Assembly (NCBI RefSeq): GCF_000744435.1
Contig: NZ_JQLX01000013.1
Location: forward strand, 62,001-126,000
Length of the DNA stretch: 64,000 nt
Source of the DNA: Hippea jasoniae
GTDB lineage: Bacteria > Campylobacterota_A > Desulfurellia > Desulfurellales > Hippeaceae
Direction of reading: 5' to 3'
A program made the position numbers and the translations under genes. Shown one piece after another: positions 9,948 through 18,410 of this stretch. Positions within the stretch are counted from its first letter, which is position 1, and each line of letters opens with the position of its first letter. The notes below the pieces were generated by a model. The model was not told the DNA's origin. It did not search any database and was given only the letters and a program-made list of their open reading frames with translations.

Positions 9948-10138
9948 TTAAAACTCCTAAATTTTTGGTTTCCTCTGTCAAAATAGCTATATATTTTTTC
10001 TGTCAAATAACCTCTTTTTGTTCTATTTTGCAGCCGAACTTAGGTGATGTCAAATTATTTAGGAATTGGGAAAATGAAAGTGGTGTAGTTGATGATAAAA
10101 ACCTCAAATATTATTATACTTGTAAAATTATATAATTT
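9948..10138. promoter_or_regulatory. divergent promoter region with TGTCAAA repeats
   Basis: TGTCAAA occurs at 9976, 10001 and 10048; read on the minus strand each gives TTGACA. The copy at 10048 has CAAAAT 17 bases further on and may be the promoter of the minus-strand unknown gene. For the plus strand, TTGATG at 10089 and TATTAT at 10112 are 17 bases apart, and a perfect TATAAT lies at 10131. The region is strongly AT-rich. Confidence 0.35.
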
Positions 10139-11047
10139 TTGTACTATTTTTCTGTGTCAGAGAAAAGGGTAGAAAGTAGGATTTCTATTTTTTTTAGGCT
10201 TTTAAGAATAAATCAATATGTAAAAAATTTTTATATATTTGTGCCTTTTATATTTGCTTTTCGTGTTCCTAATAGTGATGTTTATATTTCCTTTTTATTA
10301 TTCTGCTTTTTGACAAGTTCTGTTTATATTTTTAACGATTTAATTGATTATGATTTTGATAGATTTCATCCGGTTAAAAGATTTAGACCTATAGCAAGTG
10401 GAGCCGTTTCTAAAAGTTTAGCTTATAAAATTTTTGCTATATTTGCTGTTTTTTCTCTTTTTGGTGCTTTTGTATTTGCATATAAAGTTTTTTTTATTTT
10501 TCTACTTTATTTTTTTCTTAATATTTTATATTCATTGCGTTTAAAACATATACCCGTTATAGATATTTTTGTTTTAGCCTCAGGGTTTGTAATTAGGTTG
10601 TATATAGGGAGTTTTTCTGGTTCAATAGAGTTGTCTCGCTGGATTGTTATAATGACTTTCCTTTTATCTTTGTTGGTGGCTTTAGGCAAAAGGAGAGATG
10701 ATTTAATAGCAATTGAAGATGGGGTATGTGTAAGAAAAAGTATTAAAGGATATAATCTTAATTTTATAGATGCAGCGATGGTTTTTATGAGTTCCGTTAT
10801 AACTGTTTCTTATATATTATATACTTTCTCTGAGGATGTTAAGCAACATTTTCATTCAAAAAATCTTTATTTAACTACTTTTTTTGTTTTGATGGGTATT
10901 TTCAGGTATTTGGAAATAGCTATGGTTGAAAACAAAAGTGGAGACCCTACCTCTCTTATACTTAAGGATAGGTTTCTCCAAATTACTGTTTTTTTGTGGC
11001 TGATTAGTTTTCTTTTTATTGCTTATGGGTTTAAAATACATTTTTAA
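10139..11047 (+). CDS. UbiA-family prenyltransferase, likely polyprenyl-phosphate phosphoribosyltransferase
   Basis: 302 residues with about eight or nine membrane helices. The two aspartate-rich sites of the UbiA family appear as NDLIDYDFDRFHPVKRFRPIA near residue 66 and KRRDDLIAIEDG near residue 184. The N-terminal LLRINQYVKNFYIFVPF resembles mycobacterial DPPR synthase, which joins phosphoribosyl pyrophosphate to a polyprenyl phosphate. DprE1- and DprE2-like genes downstream support that role over quinone synthesis. The TTG start is uncertain: no ribosome site precedes it, and a GTG at 10154 is an alternative. The last 177 bases overlap the convergent glycosyltransferase gene. Confidence 0.75.
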   Translation: MYYFSVSEKRVESRISIFFRLLRINQYVKNFYIFVPFIFAFRVPNSDVYISFLLFCFLTSSVYIFNDLIDYDFDRFHPVKRFRPIASGAVSKSLAYKIFAIFAVFSLFGAFVFAYKVFFIFLLYFFLNILYSLRLKHIPVIDIFVLASGFVIRLYIGSFSGSIELSRWIVIMTFLLSLLVALGKRRDDLIAIEDGVCVRKSIKGYNLNFIDAAMVFMSSVITVSYILYTFSEDVKQHFHSKNLYLTTFFVLMGIFRYLEIAMVENKSGDPTSLILKDRFLQITVFLWLISFLFIAYGFKIHF

Positions 11048-12520
11048 GAAGTAGCATTCTCCTTTTGGCAAAAAAGGTATGGTTTTGTAATATTTGTTTT
11101 TAATCTCTTCCAGAAAAGAGGTTTTATATTTCTGATAATTTAAGTTAGAGCATTTGCATATATAGAAAGTAGCTTTATTTACAGTAAACTGGGTGATAGT
11201 TGCAAACTTAAAATATTTCTTTATCTCATTAAATTTAGATTTTTTCTTTAGGAATATATAAATAGTGCTTCTCTTTATTTTTTTTACATCAAATAACCTA
11301 TCGAATTCTCTTCCATATTTTGAGTCATTAAAAATCATAAATACATTTCTGTTGCAATGGTAGGATAATATAGAGGCAGATGTATATCCCGTAGTAAAAA
11401 GAAGATGATCTGAGTATCTATTATTAATAATTGAGCATATTTGCTTTGTGTTTGTGAATAAAATCAGGGATGGGTATTTTTTGTTTTTGTAAAAAAGATT
11501 TTTTGGAATAGCTATAGCTACAAAAAGTATAAATGCATGAAAAAGAGAAAAATAGAAAGAAAGTTTTAAAAATTTGTTTATGTACTCAGTATTTATGTTA
11601 TCAAAAAGTAATACAAATAATGGTATGTCAATAAGAAACCAATGTAAACCTATTTTTACTTTAAATGAAGCTATTGTAAATATTACGATAAGTGGAGAAA
11701 GAGTTATAAAGATGAATTTTGTTAGTTTGTTGTATTGTTTGTTTTTTAGGCTTTTTATAACATAATAGATTCCCCAGGGAGTTAGAATATAAATTATCAT
11801 TAACAGATAGATTGTAAAGTGGCTTAAAGAAAAGGTTAGGTGTCTGGTTCTTGCAAAGAAGTTAAAGATTATGTTATTCCAGCAGGAGATATAATTAAAA
11901 TAAAGATTTTCAAGTATAGATGGTAGAGTTCCTAATAGAGAGAAAAATATAACTTTGTAAGATTTTTTCTTATTCTCAAATATTGCATATAGATATAAAC
12001 CCATAATTAAAAGACCGCTTAAGTACTTACTCAAAAATGATAATCCTAAAAATAATCCTGAAACAAAAGCTTTTGTTTTCCATAATTTATTTTTTTCTAT
12101 TGAGGATATAAAAAAATACATACCTATACTACCAAACAAGAAAAGAGGTATGTCGTTAGTTATTAATGAGGTTAGAATATCTATAGGGGATAAGAGTAAA
12201 AAAAGTGGAGCTATGGAAGACTTAAATTTGTCTTGAGTGAATAAAAATCCAATCTCATACAAAATGTAAGCTACAGTTATCGTAGATAAAAATGCAAAAA
12301 GCCTGTAAAAAACATACGAATGGGAAAAAAAATTTAAAAAATAAATAATCCACCCTATCATTGGAGGGTGATCGTAATATCCTAACTGTAGATGTTTGCC
12401 CCATACAGTAAAATATGCCTCATCACCAGTAAGTGGAAATAGAGAAATTAGTACTAATTTTAAAAAAATTACTATAGCCAGTTGTGTTCTAAAATGCATA
12501 AATAAACTTTTCTTTTCCAT
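10871..12520 (-). CDS. GT39/ArnT-like membrane glycosyltransferase
   Basis: 549 residues with about ten membrane helices in the first 370. The N-terminal loop motif GDEAYFTVWGKHLQLGYYDHPP, near residue 33, is the catalytic aspartate region of GT-C enzymes of the PMT/ArnT type. These transfer sugars from polyprenyl-phosphate donors on the periplasmic face. This fits the neighbouring genes, which would make prenyl-phospho-arabinose; acceptor and exact sugar are not shown. The last 59 residues are basic, low in hydrophobicity and encoded entirely antisense to the prenyltransferase gene, so they look like read-through past a lost stop codon. The ATG at 12520 lies 9 bases behind a perfect extended -10. 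Confidence 0.8.
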   Translation of the reverse strand: MEKKSLFMHFRTQLAIVIFLKLVLISLFPLTGDEAYFTVWGKHLQLGYYDHPPMIGWIIYFLNFFSHSYVFYRLFAFLSTITVAYILYEIGFLFTQDKFKSSIAPLFLLLSPIDILTSLITNDIPLFLFGSIGMYFFISSIEKNKLWKTKAFVSGLFLGLSFLSKYLSGLLIMGLYLYAIFENKKKSYKVIFFSLLGTLPSILENLYFNYISCWNNIIFNFFARTRHLTFSLSHFTIYLLMIIYILTPWGIYYVIKSLKNKQYNKLTKFIFITLSPLIVIFTIASFKVKIGLHWFLIDIPLFVLLFDNINTEYINKFLKLSFYFSLFHAFILFVAIAIPKNLFYKNKKYPSLILFTNTKQICSIINNRYSDHLLFTTGYTSASILSYHCNRNVFMIFNDSKYGREFDRLFDVKKIKRSTIYIFLKKKSKFNEIKKYFKFATITQFTVNKATFYICKCSNLNYQKYKTSFLEEIKNKYYKTIPFLPKGECYFLKMYFKPISNKKKTNQPQKNSNLEKPILKYKRGRVSTFVFNHSYFQIPENTHQNKKSS

Positions 12521-12529
12521 TACCTAAAC

Positions 12530-12538
12530 ATTATAGCA
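12530..12538 (-). promoter_or_regulatory. extended -10 promoter of the glycosyltransferase gene
   Basis: On the minus strand TGC is followed by a perfect TATAAT, then 9 bases to the ATG, with a weak TTGTGT 16 bases upstream of the -10. The expected transcript leader is only about 3 bases. It lies in an 82-base gap shared with the opposing dprE1-like promoter. Confidence 0.5.
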
Positions 12539-12564
12539 CAATTTTGTATTGACACAAATATGTG

Positions 12565-12593
12565 TTGAGTTTAAGTGGTTAAAAATGTAATAT
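12565..12593 (+). promoter_or_regulatory. promoter of the dprE1-like gene
   Basis: TTGAGT at 12565-12570 and TAATAT at 12588-12593 are 17 bases apart, ending 9 bases before the ATG at 12603. A second TTGACA lies at 12549. The imperfect box overlaps an inverted repeat, ACACA-AATA-TGTGT, at 12553-12566, which could be a regulator site. Confidence 0.4.
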
Positions 12594-12602
12594 AGGATCG
12601 CT

Positions 12603-13895
12603 ATGTTTAGAAGCTGGGGAAATTATCCTAAATTTAAAATCTATAATGCATATTATCTGCATGATTACTCAAATCTTAAAACCTGGTTAAAGAAAAAAAG
12701 AAATATTATATGTTATGGTAATGGAAGAAGCTATGGGGATAGCTGTTTGGCTGAAAATGTGATTGTAACCAAACCTTATGATTTTTTTGTAAGGTTTGAT
12801 AAAAACAAGGGTTTTCTTGAGGCCAATGCAGGAGTTATGCTAAAAGATATACTTGAAACGATAGTGCCAAATGGCTGGTTTTTACCTGTTACGCCGGGTA
12901 CTAAATTTGTTACACTTGGAGGAGCTATTGCTTCTGATGTTCACGGCAAAAATCATCATATCGATGGAAGCTTTAGTGAATGGATTGAGTGGTTGGATTT
13001 AATGTTGCCGGATGGGAGCATAAATAGGGTTTATAAGAATGATGAACTATTTAAAGCTACTTGCGGAGGTATGGGGTTAACAGGTGTTATACTTTCATCT
13101 CGTATTAAATTGAAAAAGATACAATCATCGATAATAGATGAGATAATAATTAAAGTGGAAAACTTGAGAGAAATGTTTGATGTATTTGAAAAATATTCGA
13201 CATATCCTTACTCTGTAGCTTGGATAGATTGTCTTTCTGAGTCTAAGCATTTAGGTAGAGGATTAGTTATGATTGGTAGATTTATGAATAATGGTATTTT
13301 GAAGTATGAACAAAAAAAAAGAAAAAATATACCATTAAACTTACCTTCTTTTTTTCTTAATAGCATATCTGTTTCTATTTTTAATGAAGTTTACTATAAT
13401 AGATTCCTTGATAAAATTATTCATAATACTGTTTCAATAGATGAATTTTTCTATCCATTAGATGCGATTAATAACTGGAATAGAATTTATGGTAAAGGTG
13501 GTTTTTTGCAGTATCAATTTATCATACCCAAACATTACGGATATGATGGGGTATCTGAGATACTGAGGTTAATATCCAAAACCAAAAAGGGTTCTTTTTT
13601 AGCGGTTTTGAAGCTATACGGTAAAGCAAATAAAAATTATCTTACATTTCCCCTTGAAGGTTATTCTTTGGCATTAGATTTTAAATATGAAAGAGGAATA
13701 TTGGAGTTTCTTGATAAGCTGGATGAGATAGTTGTTAAATATCATGGAAGAATATATTTAGCTAAAGATGCAAGAATGAAGAGGGAAGTTTTTGAAAAAG
13801 GATATCCTTATGTTGAGGAGTTTAGAAAAATAAGAAGATTTTACGGTATGATAAATACATTTAATTCATACCAGAGTATTAGATTAGGGATATAG
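12603..13895 (+). CDS. DprE1-like FAD oxidoreductase (polyprenyl-phospho-ribose 2'-oxidase)
   Basis: 430 residues of the VAO/FAD-linked oxidase type. GNGRSYGDSC near residue 39 is the FAD pyrophosphate loop. TPGTKFVTLGGAIASDVHGKNHH, near residue 98, and GGMGLTG, near residue 156, match mycobacterial DprE1 very closely. DprE1 oxidises the 2'-hydroxyl of polyprenyl-phospho-ribose to a keto intermediate, which DprE2 then reduces to the arabinose epimer. The following SDR gene, 11 bases downstream, fits DprE2. The resistance-related C-terminal cysteine site of the mycobacterial enzyme was not assigned. Codon use is more AT-rich than in the flanking housekeeping genes. Confidence 0.85.
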   Translation: MFRSWGNYPKFKIYNAYYLHDYSNLKTWLKKKRNIICYGNGRSYGDSCLAENVIVTKPYDFFVRFDKNKGFLEANAGVMLKDILETIVPNGWFLPVTPGTKFVTLGGAIASDVHGKNHHIDGSFSEWIEWLDLMLPDGSINRVYKNDELFKATCGGMGLTGVILSSRIKLKKIQSSIIDEIIIKVENLREMFDVFEKYSTYPYSVAWIDCLSESKHLGRGLVMIGRFMNNGILKYEQKKRKNIPLNLPSFFLNSISVSIFNEVYYNRFLDKIIHNTVSIDEFFYPLDAINNWNRIYGKGGFLQYQFIIPKHYGYDGVSEILRLISKTKKGSFLAVLKLYGKANKNYLTFPLEGYSLALDFKYERGILEFLDKLDEIVVKYHGRIYLAKDARMKREVFEKGYPYVEEFRKIRRFYGMINTFNSYQSIRLGI

Positions 13896-13906
13896 GAGAG
13901 TTAGCG

Positions 13907-14632
13907 GTGAAACTGCTTATTGTAGGAGCAAATAGCGATATAGCAAAGGCCACAGCAAGAATTTTTGCAAAGAATGGTTTTGACTTAATTCTTGCGAGTC
14001 GAAATACAACGGAATTAAAAAGAATAAAGGATGATATCGAAATAAGAAGCTCTGTTGATGTTAGAATATTTAAATTCGATGTTTCAGATATAAGAAATCA
14101 TAAAACTTTTCTAAATGCTGTGGGTGATTTTGATGGTATTTTGGTAGCAAGTGGAATAATGTACGATCAATTAGCAATAAAAGAAGATTTTAATAAAATG
14201 ATTGAAATGAATAATATAAATTTTATGGGACCTGTTAGCTTAATAAGTTTAGTTGCGGAGTTGTTTAAGAAGAAGAGAAAGGGATTTATTATAGGTATAA
14301 GCTCTGTAGCAGGAGATAGGGGTAGAAAAAAGAATTATTTTTATGGATCAACTAAATCTGCATTTAGTTGTTTTTTAAGTGGTTTAAGAAATGCTTTATC
14401 AAAATATAATATTCATGTTATAACAGTAAAACCAGGATTTGTTTATACAAAAATGACAGCACATATGAAGCTTCCTGCTTTTTTAACAGCATTACCTGAG
14501 GAAGTTGCTGAAGATATATGGAATGCATATATTAAAAAAAATGATATCGTTTACACAAAATCAATATGGAAAATGGTAATGTGTATTATAGTACATATTC
14601 CTGAAACTATATTTAAAGGATTGAGTATTTGA
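13907..14632 (+). CDS. DprE2-like short-chain dehydrogenase
   Basis: 241 residues from a GTG with AGGAGA upstream. The NAD(P) loop is GANSDIAKATA near residue 7 and the active-site YGSTK lies near residue 146 with an upstream serine in GISSVAG. The N-terminal GANSDIA form, rather than GxxxGIG, is typical of DprE2. That enzyme reduces the keto-sugar made by DprE1 to polyprenyl-phospho-arabinose. Position directly after the DprE1-like gene supports the pairing. A generic SDR function is the alternative if the cassette makes something else. Confidence 0.8.
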   Translation: MKLLIVGANSDIAKATARIFAKNGFDLILASRNTTELKRIKDDIEIRSSVDVRIFKFDVSDIRNHKTFLNAVGDFDGILVASGIMYDQLAIKEDFNKMIEMNNINFMGPVSLISLVAELFKKKRKGFIIGISSVAGDRGRKKNYFYGSTKSAFSCFLSGLRNALSKYNIHVITVKPGFVYTKMTAHMKLPAFLTALPEEVAEDIWNAYIKKNDIVYTKSIWKMVMCIIVHIPETIFKGLSI

Positions 14633-15205
14633 TTGAATAGCATAGCTTTTTTTGATTTTGATGGAACGCTAACTTTTAGAGATACTTTTTTAGAATTTTT
14701 AAAAGATAGTGTTGATGTTAATAGTTTAGCAAAAAAAAGTCCGAGACTGTTTTATTATCTTTCTCTTTTTGAATTTAAGGTCATATCTAATTCTGATTTT
14801 AAACTATTTGTAGTAAGAGAGCTGTTTAAAAGCGAAGATTATTTCAGGTTGAGCGCCCAGAGATTCTCTAAAAAGATTTTTAAGTTTTTAAAAAGTAAAG
14901 CTGTTGCAAGGCTTATGTATCATAAAAAAAATGGTGATAAGGTGGTTATAGTTTCTGCTTCATTTGAAGAATATTTAAAGGATATCTCAAAACAGTTATG
15001 CGTTGATTTAATTGCTACAAAAATTACTTTCAAGGATAATGTGGCATATTATGATCCGGCAAATTGTTATGGAATTGAAAAGTATAAAAGAATTATTTCT
15101 ATATATAGACTTGATAAATTTAAATATATTTATGCTTATGGGGATAGTAGAGGCGATTATTACATGTTGAAAATAGCTGATTATCCATACTATAGAGTTT
15201 TTTAG
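14633..15205 (+). CDS. HAD-IB family phosphatase, probably for the phosphoribosyl lipid
   Basis: 190 residues; the TTG start abuts the stop of the SDR gene. HAD motifs are DFDGTLT near residue 8, a serine motif VSASFEEY near residue 106, and GDSRGDYYML near residue 171. The family resembles SerB-like phosphatases. In the mycobacterial route, phosphoribosyl-decaprenol phosphate must lose its 5-phosphate before DprE1 acts; that step is assigned there to an unrelated PAP2 protein. This HAD enzyme is the obvious candidate for the step here, by context only. It ends 3 bases before the convergent mutS2 stop. Confidence 0.75.
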   Translation: MNSIAFFDFDGTLTFRDTFLEFLKDSVDVNSLAKKSPRLFYYLSLFEFKVISNSDFKLFVVRELFKSEDYFRLSAQRFSKKIFKFLKSKAVARLMYHKKNGDKVVIVSASFEEYLKDISKQLCVDLIATKITFKDNVAYYDPANCYGIEKYKRIISIYRLDKFKYIYAYGDSRGDYYMLKIADYPYYRVF

Positions 15206-15207
15206 AA

Positions 15208-17463
15208 TTACTCAAACTCCACTATGGTTGCACCGTCGCCGCCTTCGGATGGATGAGCAGGGTAGAATTTTCTAACATAGGGAAGCTGCTTTAGAGTTTC
15301 TCTTACCATATCTTTTAAAATGCCGTTGCCTATGCCATGGATAATGCGGGCTGATTCAACATTTTCCTTTGATAAAGAGTCAACGAATCTCAAAAGCTCA
15401 TAATATGCCTCATCGCGTCTTTTGCCTATAAGGTTTAATTCAAGCGATTTAAGATTTTTTGCAGCAAATATGTTTATTTTCTTTTCTTTATCCTGTTTTG
15501 TTTGAATTTTTTTGAGTTTTGATGCATCTACCTTTATCGCTTTTCCGTCAACCTCTATTGTGGCTTTATTCTCTTTGATGGAAACAACAACGCCCTCTAA
15601 ATTATTAAAGCTAACTCTATCGCCTATCTGTATGAAGTGGGGTTTATCCTCTTTTTTTTCTGTGTTGAATAAACTTTGAGCTTGTTTTGAGATTTCGTTG
15701 AGTTTTTTGTGCGCTTTTGAGATGTTTTTACTCTTTAGAAGATTTTTTAGCTCATGCTTTATCTCATCTAAAAGTTTTTCGTATTCTTCCTTCTTTTGTT
15801 CTTTTAATTGGTTGAGTTCCTCTGTTAATTTTTCCTTAAACGCCTGTTCATTTTTTATAAGCTCAAGGTAGCGTTTTTTTGTGCTTTCTAATTCGATGGC
15901 CTTTTGTTGCATGATTTTTGTTTGTCTTTGTAGCTGTTTTTCAACTTTTGAGATCAGGGTTTCATTCATGCTTAGGAATTTTTCTGCATCAAATACGATT
16001 TTTTCATCAACTGATAAGGTTTTTAAAATCTCGATGCCGTAGCTTCGCCCAATTCTGTCGTAAATCAAACGATATGTGGGTTTAAGCGTATCTATGTCAA
16101 ACTCAAAGGCAGCTGTTCTAAAACCCTCGTTTTGCAGCGTGTAAGCTAATTTTTTGTAATGTGTTGTTGCAACGATTATGCTTTTTTTGGCAGCATTTTT
16201 TATTATTGCGTAGGCTATTGCCTCTCCCTCATCAGCGGCAGTGCCAGAGCCTATCTCATCAAGCAATAGAAGCGTTTTGTCTGTAGCTTTTGAATAGGCT
16301 TTTTTAAATGCAATCATCTTTGCAGAAAAACCGCTTAACGATTCAAATATATCCTGCTGATCACCTATTACAGCAAAAACATTGTCAAATTCACCAATTT
16401 CTAAATACTCTGCATTTATCGGTATCGTGGAATAAAAGCTTAATGCAATTAAGCCTACAGTCTTTAAAAATACGGTTTTTCCACCTGTGTTTGGTCCTGT
16501 TATGATAAGGTTTTTTGAGCTTTTTAGGTCAATATCTACAGGCTTTGTTTCTTTTATCGTTGCAAGAACAGGATGTCTTGCGTTTTTTGCAAACAGAATC
16601 GGTTTTTTTGAATATTCTATTTCGCAGTCAGGAAGTGTTTTTGAATAGGCGTATTTAGCGCAATTTAGATCTAAAAAACCCAATTTTTTCTCGTTGTATC
16701 TTAATCTTTTTGCGTTTTCTCTAACAAGCTGTGTGAGCTTTTGAAGTATCCGTTTTCTTTCTGCCTCCTCTTTGGCTATGAGCTCCTCTAACTTTGAGTT
16801 TTCTTTATAGACTGCATCAGGTTCAACAAACATGCCACCGCTTCTTGCAACCTCGATAATTCTGCCGCTAAAGTATTCTGAGTAGTTGGGTTTAACAAGA
16901 ATTGTGTAGCGGGAGCTTTTTAAAAAAATTGCAGTATCCATTATCACATCGCGGGCTTTTGAGTGCATAATCGATTTTAAGATTCTTGTGATGTTCTGGG
17001 ATGTGGCTTTTTTATTCTGTCTGATTTCAAAAAGATGCGCTGTTGCCGTATCCTTTAGTAAGCCGTAGTTATCTATAGCTTTTTTTATCTCATCAAACAG
17101 TTGGTAGGGTATGTCAAATTCGATGTATTGATACACCTCCTGTTCATGACTTGTTAAAAACTCCCTTATCTGTGTGAGCTGGCCAATAAAATCGCCAATC
17201 TTTTTGAGCTCTTTTTCATCTAACATACCATCAAAAGCACTTTTTACTATTGGTGTTATGTATATATCATCGATTGCAATATCTCCCCAGCGGATAAAGT
17301 ATTCAAAAAACTTTAACATTATTTCGTATTGTTTTTTTGCTTTCTCTAAATTAAATTCAGGTTCGATACTTTTTAAGGTTTCTTTGCCGTAGCGGGTTTG
17401 TATATGCCTGCCAATAGTCTCTTTTAGACTGTCAAACTCAAGCAGCTGCAGCGTGTTTTTCAT
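15208..17463 (-). CDS. mutS2: MutS2 endonuclease/ribosome-rescue ATPase
   Basis: 751 residues. The ATG at 17463 forms an ATGA overlap with the stop of the HD-GYP gene; an ATG 18 bases upstream is also in frame. Core parts are the clamp and lever helices, Walker A GPNTGGKTV near residue 328, Walker B LLLLDEIGSGT near 405, a coiled coil (about 510-600) and a C-terminal Smr domain with LNLIGKRRDEA and IHGIGNG. MutS2 lacks the mismatch-recognition domains of MutS. It acts in suppressing recombination or, in Bacillus, in splitting collided ribosomes. It is the last gene of the long minus-strand run. Confidence 0.93.
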   Translation of the reverse strand: MKNTLQLLEFDSLKETIGRHIQTRYGKETLKSIEPEFNLEKAKKQYEIMLKFFEYFIRWGDIAIDDIYITPIVKSAFDGMLDEKELKKIGDFIGQLTQIREFLTSHEQEVYQYIEFDIPYQLFDEIKKAIDNYGLLKDTATAHLFEIRQNKKATSQNITRILKSIMHSKARDVIMDTAIFLKSSRYTILVKPNYSEYFSGRIIEVARSGGMFVEPDAVYKENSKLEELIAKEEAERKRILQKLTQLVRENAKRLRYNEKKLGFLDLNCAKYAYSKTLPDCEIEYSKKPILFAKNARHPVLATIKETKPVDIDLKSSKNLIITGPNTGGKTVFLKTVGLIALSFYSTIPINAEYLEIGEFDNVFAVIGDQQDIFESLSGFSAKMIAFKKAYSKATDKTLLLLDEIGSGTAADEGEAIAYAIIKNAAKKSIIVATTHYKKLAYTLQNEGFRTAAFEFDIDTLKPTYRLIYDRIGRSYGIEILKTLSVDEKIVFDAEKFLSMNETLISKVEKQLQRQTKIMQQKAIELESTKKRYLELIKNEQAFKEKLTEELNQLKEQKKEEYEKLLDEIKHELKNLLKSKNISKAHKKLNEISKQAQSLFNTEKKEDKPHFIQIGDRVSFNNLEGVVVSIKENKATIEVDGKAIKVDASKLKKIQTKQDKEKKINIFAAKNLKSLELNLIGKRRDEAYYELLRFVDSLSKENVESARIIHGIGNGILKDMVRETLKQLPYVRKFYPAHPSEGGDGATIVEFE

Positions 17464-18410
17464 GATTTTACGCTGAAGCATTTAACAAACGCTTCAAACA
17501 TCTCCGTGCCGAATTCTCTTATTAAAAAATCTTGATTTTCTTTTAATGCTTCAAAAGTTGTTTTGGGCGGAGTGTTTTTATATTCCCTTTTTGATGTGAT
17601 GGCATCGAATATATCGCATATTGCACAGATCTGAGCAAAGTGACTAATCTGGGTTTTATGGTAGGGGTATCCGCTACCATCTTTTCTTTCGTGGTGTTCT
17701 AAAACGATTTTTTCAATTAAAGGTGAGTGTATTTTGAGCTGTTCTTTTAATATTTCAACGCCGTATATCGGATGTTTTTTGATTTCCTCATATTCCTCTT
17801 GAGAATATTTACCCTTTTTTAGAAGGATATTTTTATCTATCTTTAGCATGCCTATATCGTGTAGAAAATACCCTTTTGCCACCTCTTCAAGCTTTTTAGT
17901 TGAAATATCACTATACATCTTTTTTGTTAGCATAGATGCATAGACACCCACATTAAACATGTGAACGGCTAAATTGTTTATGTCGTTTTTGATAAATGTC
18001 AAAAAGGTTGTGATCGATGATGCATCGTTGAGCGTGTGGGCAACAAAATGCGATATATCTTTTGAAAGGGTAGGCGAAATGTTGAGATTGCTGTTATTTA
18101 CAAGCTCCTCCATATTGTTTATCATCGAGATATATATAGCATAGAGCTTATTTTTCTTTTTTGTGTTGGGGTCGTTTAGGATATCGTCAATGTTTTTTGC
18201 TATGTATCGCTTGTATGCATTCAATTGGTTGATCGGTATATATGCAATAAAATTTTCATTATGCTGTAGAATGGGGCTGTTTTTTTCAAGTGGGGCGTTT
18301 TTGCTCAACAATAATAAGGGTTTTGTTTCTTCAAATATATAAACATCAAACTCTCTACTTTGTGATGGACGTAGTAATTTTATGCGTATAGGCACAAACT
18401 TTTTGTTCAT
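17460..18410 (-). CDS. HD-GYP domain protein, probable cyclic-di-GMP phosphodiesterase
   Basis: 316 residues. The N-terminal half has no recognised domain. The C-terminal half is HD-GYP, with FLHDIGMLKID near residue 188 and HHERKDGSGYPY near 240. Such enzymes hydrolyse cyclic-di-GMP to GMP using a bimetal centre. No membrane helix is visible, so it is probably cytoplasmic. It abuts cobO (the stop is followed at once by the ATG) and overlaps mutS2 by 4 bases. With the GGDEF protein at 41420 and the GGDEF-EAL protein at 59982, it makes three cyclic-di-GMP proteins in this window. Confidence 0.88.
   Translation of the reverse strand: MNKKFVPIRIKLLRPSQSREFDVYIFEETKPLLLLSKNAPLEKNSPILQHNENFIAYIPINQLNAYKRYIAKNIDDILNDPNTKKKNKLYAIYISMINNMEELVNNSNLNISPTLSKDISHFVAHTLNDASSITTFLTFIKNDINNLAVHMFNVGVYASMLTKKMYSDISTKKLEEVAKGYFLHDIGMLKIDKNILLKKGKYSQEEYEEIKKHPIYGVEILKEQLKIHSPLIEKIVLEHHERKDGSGYPYHKTQISHFAQICAICDIFDAITSKREYKNTPPKTTFEALKENQDFLIREFGTEMFEAFVKCFSVKS

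Noticed and set aside
9976-10056. Three TGTCAAA copies as a small repeat array
   Set aside because: Spacing is irregular and copies are short; they are better read as minus-strand -35-like boxes in AT-rich DNA.
10139-11047. UbiA-type gene as a menaquinone or ubiquinone prenyltransferase
   Set aside because: DprE1- and DprE2-like neighbours and the LLRINQYVKN start fit the phosphoribosyltransferase branch better.
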